From contig JAYMSP010003015.1 of assembly GCA_036897095.1 (NCBI GenBank), positions 1 to 21,520 of the forward strand: DNA of 21,520 nucleotides. The letters are read 5' to 3'. Shown here piece by piece: positions 1 to 9,100 of the stretch. The notes beneath the pieces were generated by a model. It was not told where the DNA came from. It saw only the letters and a program-made list of their open reading frames with translations, and did not search any database. The position numbers and the translations under genes are program-made. The first letter of the stretch is position 1. Every line of letters begins with the position of its first letter. Origin of the DNA: Plantago elongata (Eukaryota > Streptophyta > Magnoliopsida > Lamiales > Plantaginaceae).

Positions 1-206
1 GCACGTTAAATTACTGTTATCATGTTGGTCTTAAAATTTTTGAAATTCTGCTGCGTGTGCTTAGAGTACTATCTGACCGAAAATACCAACGTGGAAAGGA
101 TAGCCGAACTGGCGGCGACGAGTCAGAAGATTAGTATCCGATGCTTCTACTTCCGAAGTAATTTCCTTGTTTATTTATTTTCCTTAAGTTTCTTATACTC
201 GTTCCT

Positions 207-980
207 TTGCAGTTGTCTGTGGTGGTCCAAGCGTGTTCTCACGTGGCCGAGGAGAGGGCCGAGATCAATTCGCAACTGTCGAAATCCGAAGCTAGCGTGA
301 AGAACTTGGAGGGAAAGTGTCGGGAATACCGGTCCAAGTACCAAAAGGCTGTCTCGGATCTCCAGAGGTCGGATGAGAACTGCCAATCCATGGCTCGTGA
401 TTTGGCTTTGGTTCGGGCTGAGAGGGACACGCTGGAGAAGGGCATTGGGGAAATGCTCGGGTTGTTCTAGAGTTTTAAGGAGCAAATGCTCGAGAACCTC
501 ATGCACACCCGGGTAAAAGCTGTTGGGGATTTTTTGGGCTCCAAATCATGCCAGTATTTTCTGATGTGCACTACGGACGATGCTCGTGTTGCCGGTTTCG
601 ATTCTGCTATCGGGCAGCTCAAGTTGAAGGATCAACTCCCGAGCACCTTCAACCCGAAGACCTTGCACTTGAGCCCGTTCAATAATTCGGATGGCACTCG
701 ATTTACTGGCGAGACTCTCGATGATGTCGAGCTGATGAGTGACGAGTTCAGCAAGCTGGTTGCTATGGAGACTCCTAAGCTGAAGTTTAACCACAGAGGC
801 CCTTACCTAGGGGAGTTTGTCCCCGAGGTTTTGCTCCAACATCTCTTGGCTGTTGGACGAATACTCTGAGCATAACTGTGATTGGTTGACATCCCGGGCC
901 CGATTCGTGGACAGCCGGACCTCAATCTGGAAGAAGAGGCTTCGAAGTTCGTGGAGAAGGAGAGGTTGGCATACGAGTAG
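207..980 (+). pseudogene. Antisense coiled-coil ORF of the retroelement, broken
   Basis: One plus-strand frame reads through 207-980 if the stops at 468-470, 867-869, 873-875 and 879-881 are ignored; it closes at 978-980. The first third is strongly heptad-like (EERAEINSQLSKSEASV and following, rich in E, K, R, L), so a coiled coil is likely. The middle has an FDSAIGQLK-type segment and the end is acidic. This layout resembles the C-terminal part of the proteins Pfam calls 'putative gypsy type transposon', found beside plant gypsy pol genes. A pyrimidine-rich tract and an AG at 211-212 could be a splice acceptor; the matching GT at 158 would leave an intron of only about 55 bases, so this is unproven. 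The function of these proteins is unknown. The four internal stops make this copy a pseudogene. The N-terminal part is not in the window. Confidence 0.6.
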
Positions 981-1526
981 CTTACTGGCGAGGGGAGTTC
1001 CAAGGCTCCAGAATGAAGAGAAGAAATCTGAAGGCGAAGTATGCTCTGTTAAATCTGTACGATCTTCGGACCTTGAAACAATTTTATTTTACCTGCACTT
1101 TTCTTTAATTTTGAATATTATTCACTCATTTTGTTGTTATTCTTGGATAATGAAGCTTCGACTTTCTGTTTGATGCTTGCTTTGGATGATCTGAATTTGA
1201 TCTTTTGTATAAATCCTGCTAATCGATGTTGGTTCGGTATGCTTATCCGAATATTCCGGATAGCTTTAGCTCTGTTTAATGTAATGTGTTCGAATTGTTT
1301 TTGCGATATACCCGGACGTCTGTGAGTTGTGTATTTCAACAAGTCATTTGTAGTTTGGAATATACCGCAACCGATGCTTGTGTATTCGGAACAAAGTATG
1401 TTCGAGATTATGCTTGAAGAAGACATTCATTGTATTGATTTGACGGAAATTCAATTACAACTGGTCGGATCCAAAAAAGGCTTCGGATGAAGCAAAATGA
1501 AGTAAAACAAGCTAAGCATAAAACTT
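981..1526. other. Non-coding 3' region of the retroelement
   Basis: This AT-rich stretch lies between the end of the plus-strand antisense ORF (stop at 978-980) and the end of minus-strand pol (stop at 1527-1529). No domain is recognisable in any frame. Its place between two convergent ORFs of the element suggests a region where both transcripts would terminate. No poly-purine tract or LTR boundary could be fixed here. Confidence 0.4.
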
Positions 1527-2760
1527 CTACAAATTTCTCGGGTTCCATGTTCTTTTCAGCACTCTTCCTTCGAGGTCTTCCACCTTGAAACTTCCATTGC
1601 TTCGGACCCCTATAACTCTGTACGGACCTTCCCAGTTTGGTTTTAGTTTTCCAACATGATTGAGGATGTCGGCTCTCCTTAGGACCAAGTCTTCGATCTG
1701 GATATCCTTTTTGCAAAACATTCTTGTTATAGGCCTGGACAACCGAGGCTTGGTACCTTAGGATATGAGCTAGGGAAGAATCCCTCTTGTCTTCGAGGAG
1801 TTCAAGCTCGTACATCCGAGTAGCCTCATTGTCTTCGGGTTGGTACTGTTGGATTCTCTGAGTTTCCACAATAACTTCTGAAGGTATGACAGCTTGGGAA
1901 CCATATACCAGGGAGAATGGAGTCTCCCGGGTGGCATTCCTCGGAGTGGTCCGATGTGCCCAAAGTACCCAATCTAAGTCCTCAAACCTAGCTTCCTTGG
2001 AACATCTTGAGTCTTTTCTCCAAGATTTTCACAATAGTTAGGTTAGTAGACTCGACTTGTTCATTTGCCTGGGGTACCCAACCGAAGTGAACCACTGCTC
2101 TATTTTCAGAGATTTGCACAATTCTTTGAGCTTGTGTTCGGAGAACTGGACTCCATTGTCCGAAATGAGAATTATAGGTAATCCGAAGTGACAGATGATG
2201 TTCTTCCAAATGAAGGTTCGAACTCAGGCTTTCGTGATGGTAGCCACTGCTTCGGCTTCTACCCATTTGGTAAAGTACTCAACTGCTACAATCAATAATT
2301 TCTTTTGTCGAGCTCCTCAGAGGAAAGGCCCCACAATGTCGATACCCCATTGATCGAATGGGCATGAGATGATTGACGGAATCATCGGATTGCTTGGCAT
2401 ATGCGGGATGTTGGCATAAAATTGACAGTCGCTATAGGTCCGGGCAAAGCTGGCCGAGTCCTTGTCTATGGCAGGCCAATAATATCCTTGCCTAATGACT
2501 TTTTGTGCAAGGGTTCTTCCTTCGGAATGATTGCCGCAACTACCACTATGTATTTCTTCTAGGATGGTCTTAGCCTCTTGTGGTCCGAGGCACCACAAGT
2601 GGGTTCTGTTGAAAGGATATTTTGTAAAATTCATCTTCAAGCAGGAAGTAACGAGGTGCACGACAATGTACCTTCCGGCCTCTGTTGGATCCAAGGGCAA
2701 TGTCCCATTCTGAAGGTAGGTCAAGATGTCAGTCATCCAAGTTCTTTCTTCGTCCAGTTG
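1527..2760 (-). pseudogene. Retroelement integrase, broken
   Basis: Reading the minus strand downward from 2760: a zinc-binding-like region has EIHSGSCGNHSEG (the two histidines), but the CxxC pair is degraded, with YSDC where two cysteines are expected. The core begins at WGIDIVGPF (first acidic residue), continues with LISDNGVQF (second Asp) and reaches NEQVESTN (the Glu) only after a frameshift. The C-terminal part ends with GPYRVIGVRSNGSFKVEDLEG and WNPRNL, and stops at 1527-1529. Stops interrupt at 2317-2319 and again shortly after. The region about 1870-1990 still reads as integrase in pieces. The DDE residues can be picked out, but no single frame carries them. Role when intact: insertion of the cDNA into host chromatin. 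Confidence 0.8.
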
Positions 2761-2769
2761 GTACAAAGG

Positions 2770-3216
2770 GAGATCCTGATTGTGGAGAGAAGAAGTTCGG
2801 AGCGTTAGAAGGATGATGCTCCTTGTGTCAACTGCTCCGGATGCGGAAGCAAACTTGGCCAATGAATCAGCTTTTTCATTGTACGATCTATCGAACTTTT
2901 CATGGGATAAGTCTTCGAACTTTGATGCGACTTCTTTGAGTCTATCCAGATATAAGATCATACTCGAACTCTTGGTGATAAAAGCTCCGGAATATTGTGA
3001 CTACATGAGCAGAGAGTCAGTATAAGCTCGAATCCCTTTTATCTGAAGTGCTTTTGCCATCCGAAGGCCTACCAGAAGGGCCTCATATTCGGCTTCATTA
3101 CTGGCCACCCGGAAATCCAAAGTAATGGCATAATCGAGTTGTGCTCTTTCGAGACTTTAGAGGTGAATACATATGCCTCCGAGCCTTCCATTAGATGATC
3201 CGTCCACCTGTAGGAT
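2770..3216 (-). pseudogene. Second RNase H-like domain of the retroelement, broken
   Basis: After a linker of about 100 residues downstream of the first RNase H, the minus strand shows ILQVDGSSNGRLGG, then ASNEAEYEALLVGLRMA, AYTDSLL, and finally SYNEKADSLAKFASA. This is the D...E...D...(N/A)D pattern of RNase HI-type folds. In-frame stops lie at 3217-3219, 3157-3159 and 3001-3003. Known: Tat-lineage gypsy elements carry such an extra RNase H between the original one and integrase. Inferred: this assigns the element to that branch, though a tree would be needed for certainty. Confidence 0.7.
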
Positions 3217-3768
3217 CTATGTGGGAACTTGCTTTTTTACACCAATCTCGGGTGCCTCAGTCTTCTCTGTTTCCATCCGAATGTCAGTAGGTTCGGTAGG
3301 AGCAACTTCCATTATGGTATCCGAATCTTCCACAATGAACATCCACTGGTTCCCGAAAAGGCCATTTTCATGGTCTGGCTCCTCCTCTTTAATAACTAAG
3401 GATTCATATAGGGGAGCTTCGGGCAGGATTTCCGGATCTATGAGTTTAAGACCCGTCGACTCTGGTTCTTTGTGATCTTCCCCCGGAAAGTCGACTATGA
3501 AGTCGGCTAACACTTAGGATTTCTTAGTTGACGGAGCTTGATACGAGATATCATACTCGCTGAGTTCGATCTCCCATTTGGAGAGTCTTCCGGATTGATC
3601 CGGCTTTCCCATTACTTGCTTGAGTGGCTCGTTGGTTAGGACCATAACTTGGTGAGACTTGAAATAAGGTTTGAGCCTTCGGGCGGTATGGATGAGAGCA
3701 TAGGCTAGTTTCTCAATATATAAGTACTTGAGTTCGGGACCTGCAAGGGCCTTGCTTAAGTAATACAC
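3217..3768 (-). pseudogene. First RNase H domain plus linker of the retroelement
   Basis: The minus strand from 3768 reads YYLSKALAGPELKYLYIEK, AYALIHTARRLKPYF and SGRLSKWEIELSEYDISY, the usual C-terminal half of a gypsy RNase H. After a stop at 3514-3516 the same frame continues into a linker rich in E, P and D that ends at the stop 3217-3219. The RNase H frame differs from that of the preceding reverse transcriptase, so a frameshift separates them near 3770-3830. Role when intact: removal of template RNA during reverse transcription. Confidence 0.75.
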
Positions 3769-5026
3769 CGGCAGGTGGTCATTTCCTTGGACCAGACTAG
3801 TACGGAACTCATTGCCTCGTTTCTTACTGCCAAATACAAGTATAAGAGTTCTCCCTCGAGTGGCTTGGACAAAAGCGGGGGCAAGAGTAAGTAAGTTTTG
3901 AGGCTCTCGAAGGCTTCTTCACACTCTTTAGTCCATACAAATCCGTCCCCTTTCCTTAGGATCTTGAAGAATGGCAAATTCTTTTCTGCGGATCTCGAGC
4001 TGAATCTACTAAGAGACAAAACTCTTCCAATGAGTTGTTGCACCTCGTTGACATTCTTAGACTGAGGCAGGTCAAGGATGGCTCGGATCTTTTCCGGATT
4101 AGCACTAATCCCTCTTTCTGTGACCATGTAACCGAAGAATTTTCCTCCTTTGACTCCGAAGGTGCATTTCTCCGGATCCAAGCTTATTTCGTACTTCCTA
4201 AGGATGGAGAAATAGTTTTCCAAGTGTTCGATGTGGCTCTCTTCGATTTTGCTCTTGACCAACATATCATTTACATAAACCTCCATGGTCTTCCCGAGCT
4301 CTTCCTTAAATATTCTGTTCACAAGCCTCTGATATGTGGCTCCGGCATTTTTGAGCCCGAAAGGCATGACCTTGAAGCAATATACACCTCCAGCTGCAAA
4401 GAACGCTGTCTTCGGGACATCTTCTTCTGCCATCCGGATCTGGTATAATCCTTGGTATATGCGTCCATGAAACTCAATAGGGGGCAAACGGACGTTGAGT
4501 CTACCAGTTGATCAATCCGGGGCAAGGGGTATGGATCTTTTGGACAAAATTTGTTCAATCGGGTGAAGTCGTTGCACATTCTCCATTTGCCCGGAGATTT
4601 CTCCACTAAGACTACATTGCAAACCCAATCCGAATATCTTACTTCTTCAATATGCCCGACTTTTAACAATCTATCCACCTCGGCTGCTATGATTGCATCT
4701 TCAATCAGACCGAAGTCTTTCCTCTTCTAACGGATAAGTTTGACCGTCGGGTCCATGTCCAGACGGTGAACAGCTAGCCTCGGATCTATCCCCCTGAAAT
4801 CATCGGTACTCCAAGCAAAAATATCTGAATTCTTTTAGAGGCAAGATATGAGTTTCAACTCTACTTCGAAACTCATCTCAGTTCCTATCTTAGTCTTTTT
4901 GTCCGGATCGCCTTCGATAATATGAATCTCTTTGATAGTCTCATGTGGCTCTATCGGGACGGACTTAGGGAACTTGTGGTGTGCTCGGCCCTTTAGATAT
5001 GGAGAGTATCGGGTTTGTAGCCACAT
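3769..5026 (-). pseudogene. Retroelement reverse transcriptase, broken
   Basis: Starting at about 5026 on the minus strand: an entry segment with KNSDIFAWSTDDFRGIDPRL, then VDRLLKVGHIEEVRYSDW, SPGKWRMCNDFTRLNKFCPK, YPLPRIDQLVDS and LLSFMDAY. A frameshift follows near 4450-4490, and another frame continues with KTAFFAAGGVYCFKVMPFGL, NAGATYQRLVN, then YVNDMLVKS and the connection region (NPEKIRAILDLPQ). The active-site box at 4266-4277 reads YVND where the family has YVDD, so a catalytic Asp is replaced by Asn. Stops occur at 4835-4837 and 4727-4729. The family assignment is very secure; activity is excluded. Confidence 0.9.
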
Positions 5027-5039
5027 TTGTAAACAGGAT

Positions 5040-5500
5040 GTAACATTTCCAAGCTTCCCGTCTATTTCCTAATTCCTCCCCGACTTCATAAGGAGTGGGG
5101 AATTTAATTTGATTGTGTAGCGGGGATGAGATAGCTCGTAACTAATTGAGGCCTGGGTCTTCCGAAGATGACGTTGTAGTTAAATGCTTTATCTACAGCA
5201 AGGAACACCACTGTTTGGGTCATTCTCCTCGGGGAGGTTCCCATTGAAACTTACAGCTTGATTGTTCCGATGAGTGTGACAACCGCATCCCCGAACCCGG
5301 ATAGTGAAGTGTTTACCTTTCCGTACTCAATGTCTCACAAGTTCATTTGATCTATAGTTTTGGAGATGATATCCGAAGAGCTGTCGGTATCTACTAAAAC
5401 CTTATTAACTTTGTAAATGGCAATTACCAATGCTACCACCAACGAAACATTAGGAGGTCGGGTGTCTCCACTTCCGAATGTAGGGGGGTATCTCACTATC
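5040..5500 (-). pseudogene. Retroelement aspartic protease, broken
   Basis: The minus strand reads GDTRPPNVSLVVALVIAIYK, then VNKVLVDTDSSSDIIS, then after a stop SLSGFGDAVVTLIGTIKL and, after another stop, RMTQTVVFLAVDKAFNYNVI followed by FGRP. This is the pepsin-type retroviral protease region that precedes reverse transcriptase in gypsy pol. The catalytic motif at 5383-5391 reads DTD instead of DTG or DNG, losing the glycine. No gag zinc knuckle (CCHC) is seen upstream. The similarity fades above about 5500. Confidence 0.7.
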
Positions 5501-5866
5501 ATTAAAAGATATGGTATTTGATCCCCTTGGAGACGCTGGGTTTCTCACCAAGTCTCCGTTTCGGATATCTTCCGAACACAACCGTAACCGGTTCGAATTC
5601 CATTCAATCTCCTCCTCAATTATTCTAAGGACTAATTTTTTATGGTTCTTTCTTCTTTTAATTTTAATATGATCGATCTGTGGGAAGAGATCATCAATGG
5701 AGTACTTGACGATTCACAGTGAATTTAACTTGATTCTTCGCCAAATTTTGATTTCTAGTGATTGCTTCTGGAAAAAACTCAAAGGCGCAACAGTTGTGCA
5801 AGCTTTTAAATATCTCAACGAATTACTTTTAATTAATGCGTGAATTACCAAAGATTAAGTCACCTT

Positions 5867-5901
5867 AGAGCGCGCTTTGCGCTCTATATTCGCCAGAGCG
5901 C
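5867..5901. repeat. AGAGCGC hairpin with an extra direct copy
   Basis: AGAGCGC at 5867-5873 and its exact inverse GCGCTCT at 5879-5885 form a 7-bp stem with a GCTTT loop. The heptamer recurs at 5895-5901. This GC-rich symmetry stands out in AT-rich DNA about 170-210 bases upstream of the TATA box. It could be a regulatory site, but no known motif is claimed. Confidence 0.5.
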
Positions 5902-5939
5902 ACTCGGAACACAAATGACAGCCTGTTCTTGCGAATTAT

Positions 5940-5953
5940 GTGACCTAGGTCAC
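5940..5953. promoter_or_regulatory. 14-bp perfect palindrome upstream of the M1AP-like gene
   Basis: GTGACCTAGGTCAC is its own reverse complement over all 14 bases. It lies about 120 bases before the TATA box at 6073. A symmetric site in this position could bind a dimeric transcription factor. This is inference only; I do not recognise it as a named plant motif. Confidence 0.35.
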
Positions 5954-6072
5954 ACCCACCAATCGATTAACACACGGATCAGTCCCTTGTCTTTGATCCC
6001 TCAATAAACTTTATTCACATTCCAGCTCATGTTTAAGGGAGAGCTAATAGGCGCCAGATCCCAAAGGACTAC

Positions 6073-6080
6073 TATATAAA
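6073..6080 (+). promoter_or_regulatory. TATA box of the M1AP-like gene
   Basis: TATATAAA sits 74 bases before the chosen ATG at 6154. With initiation about 30 bases downstream, the 5' leader would be about 45-50 bases. It is the best TATA match in the upstream region. Confidence 0.55.
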
Positions 6081-6153
6081 CAGCGAAATCAGAAATAAGC
6101 TCAATTTCGTACTTTCCAAATTCTAGCTTCATCATTTTGAAGATACTGTAACA

Positions 6154-9100
6154 ATGGCGATGCTTTACTTCGTGTTGGATTTGAGAAGTTTACCACCTCC
6201 TCTTCTCCGAGATCTGAAGCAGGTACATTTTTACACACATTGCTATACGTTACTCCGATTACACGACTATTACTCACAACAGCCAATTTTATCGATCGAT
6301 TGACTTTGGAATACGCTTTAAGCCAATATTCGTACTTCTAAGGAATTGTTATGCGATTTTCTTCGATTTGAACTTTACTTTTCGTGTTGTACTAGTCACT
6401 ATTGCAGCTCGGGAATTATTACGCGACTTCATCTTCGACGGGCTGTAATGGTGGTTCGAAGCCACTGCCTGATCGAATAGGACTTTGCTATGTCTATCGA
6501 GACCGTATTTCCTGCGCCGATGAGGTTAATTTTGTTCGTTGTTCGTTTCAAATGGTTGATGTTACTGATTGCTCGGGGGCTAATTGTGTCTATTTCACTG
6601 TGTTTGTATAACATATGCGTTTTCGTTCGATGAGGAGTTCGACCTAGGGTTGTTTGTTACAAAATTGCAATCAGTATGTGCATTTTAGTTCTAAGTGAGT
6701 GTTGTCGATGCGATAAGCTTGTTCCAGAAGCATGTGGGGGTTTGGGGCGGGGGAGGTGTAAATATAACAGTTGAACATGAGTTATTAGGTGCAACCGTCA
6801 GGTATATATGATATCGTTCTGCCCCATTTTCACTTGCAGAGAATTGATGCATACATGAATTACTTGAGTGGATTTGAAATATCTGATATCCATTTCAGAT
6901 GTAATCTGGTCTCTTTTTAATCATCACCATTTGCATTTTTGATCATTCACGATTCTGCATATATTCTCTCACCGGTGCACTAGTATGCTCGTTTATTTGT
7001 TATATACTACAAGCATTAAGATTAAACTGATTGCACATGAAGGAACGGTGACCTTATTCTTGTTATACACAGATAAAGATTGCATATAATCCCCAAAGAG
7101 ACTTCAATTTACGTGATTTTCACCATTCCTTGAATGCCCTGCCTATGGATGCTTTCTCTCCTGAATTTAAAGATATTCGAACTCTATGTAAGTGCAGTAT
7201 CTTTTTGTTCCTTCCACGTATCTTCATTGTATATCAAGGAAATGCAGCTTTATTGCCACCTAGCTATTCTCCTGGGCTAATGGTATAATGTGTATTAATT
7301 TTTTGCCATGGTTATCTTCAGACCAGAAGCTTGCAGACATTCTTGATGGGAAGTTTGTTCATGCGCAGGAATTTCACGATAAAAGTGTCACTGGAAAAGT
7401 TATTCTGATGTTTTCTTGTCTGGTTGAGTCCCTGGACTCTAGGACTGTGCAAGCTTTGATGGTTAGGCTAAATCTACCTGCTGTTCAGTTTAGTAATACC
7501 ATTGATTAACATTCCAGTGTTTTTCCAGGATGCAGCTAACAGGTCTATTTTGGTGGAATTCGTTCTCATGCACCAACCATCAAACCACTTTAATGATATC
7601 ACTCTGAATAACGGGAGCTTTATAGAGCAGATCCGCCCTCTAAGAAATTGCTCATTTCAAGCACACGTTCCAGGTATATGCATTTAACAGACATCAATTC
7701 ACATACTTAACATGATAAGCGCCATTCTTAACTCTTGCTAGCTATTGATAACAATCTCTCTAAATAAGCAGCAATTACTCTTTCCTGAAAATGCATGTTT
7801 TTATTCAATGTCAACACCAAATGTATCCTATTCTTTTAATTCATGAACACGTATTAAAAGTTCCAAAATTGCACTTGTGCTTCGCCACTTTTTGTTTTGT
7901 GTCGTATTTAATTTTTAATAACTATTGTATCAGCTCATTTCAACGATGAAACTGAGAGTTTTTATTTATATCTCTGAGGACTATCTTTATCTTACTGCAC
8001 AACATGGATTACTGTTAATTAATATCACTCTTGAGTCTTGACCAGAAAAGATTCTTGTGAGGGATATATAATGTGTGCTAAGTGTTGGCTTGTCCAATAT
8101 AAAATAGCCCTTGTACCTAGAAAACTATGGGAATGACATCGCATAAGTTCGAGTTAGATAAGACCATCATATCTTATGTTCTATGAGAGACTGAAGTTGA
8201 ACTAATTAGCAGATATTGTTTTCCTCATTTGAGATGTTTGTGGATTTGATTATGCAGATAAGCAATCACTGGCAGCTCTTGCAAAACAGTGGTTCCTGGA
8301 ATTGAAGGATCACACAAAAGAACCAATACGAGCCCGCTTCATACTAGAGAGCAATTTGAACAGTACTGCGAACCAGATAACCTGCAACTTGTGCCCATAT
8401 TACTATCCAATAATTGATAGTTTCACTTTTTGCCAGGTATTCATTTCCTCTATAGACTAAAAGTACCTTTGAATGAGCGCTCAAGCTATTCAGGTAGTCT
8501 AGTCTTATACTAATAGGCAGGTCCTGTTATCCTTTTCTTCTTTACCGTATCTTCAAGTCATTTATTACTTTGACATGTTTGTGATGATATGCATATAATC
8601 ATTAAATGAGTGTAATATTATGTATGGCCTGAATCACGAAATATATTAAGTTTAACTCCATGACCGTTAGCAATTTTAGTAATCTTAGTCTAGATGATGG
8701 CTACTTGGTCTAGTGATTTACGGAAATAAGCCAGAGTCAAAATATAGGTATCACTTGAAAATTGCATCATAATGCTCCCTTTGAGACTCATTTAGGGCTT
8801 TTGGCAACAAAATTCTGTGGGGGCATAATCGGGACATTACAGGGGGAGAATGTCCCGGGCTCTTTTTTTTCCTTATTTCCCCCCTTTCTTTTGAATATAT
8901 GAATCATCTATACATAAAAATAGAAGTTCTCTTGATGAGTTAAGTGAGGTTTGTGATTACTTTTATCAGGCGGCCAAGTTTTGTGGAGATTTTCACATAC
9001 TTCAGATGAACTGTTAATGACCATTTGGCAATTTTAAACAGATTAGCATTAAATTTTCTAATGTTGACGTGAGATGATTTTTATTTTATTAGAATATTAA

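Larger units (their letters stand above)
1..5600 (-). mobile_element. Decayed Ty3/gypsy LTR retrotransposon, Tat-like
   Basis: Seen: on the minus strand, protease, reverse transcriptase, RNase H, a second RNase H-like domain and integrase follow one another, the Ty3/gypsy order (integrase last). Reading frames are broken by many stops and frameshifts. A coiled-coil ORF lies on the opposite strand beyond the 3' end of pol. Known: a second RNase H and an antisense ORF between pol and the 3' LTR are features of Tat-lineage elements such as Retand and Grande. No gag or 5' LTR is seen upstream of the protease, so the element is 5'-truncated or rearranged near 5500-5640; its 3' end is cut by the window edge. 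No LTR pair, primer-binding site or target duplication was found, so the exact ends are uncertain. Inferred: a non-autonomous, inactive relic. Confidence 0.85.
5501..6072. other. Junction and upstream region of the M1AP-like gene
   Basis: From about 5500 to 5640 the retroelement similarity fades without a recognisable LTR end. From 5640 to 6072 no coding potential was seen. The stretch holds two notable symmetric elements: the AGAGCGC hairpin at 5867-5885, with a further copy at 5895-5901, and the perfect palindrome at 5940-5953. Promoter elements of the downstream gene are probably within the last 200 bases. Confidence 0.4.

Noticed and set aside
171..506. A 111-codon minus-strand open frame at the left end
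   Set aside because: It is the antisense shadow of the coiled-coil ORF on the plus strand and shows no domain of its own.
5588..5602. GGTTCGAATTCC resembling a tRNA B box
   Set aside because: It has one base too many for the consensus, and no A box is found at a suitable distance on either strand.
6101..7509. Starting the M1AP-like gene in exon 4 (7288) instead of 6154
   Set aside because: The Met at 7288 lies in intron sequence before the acceptor, whereas exons 1-3 splice cleanly in frame from an ATG behind a TATA box.
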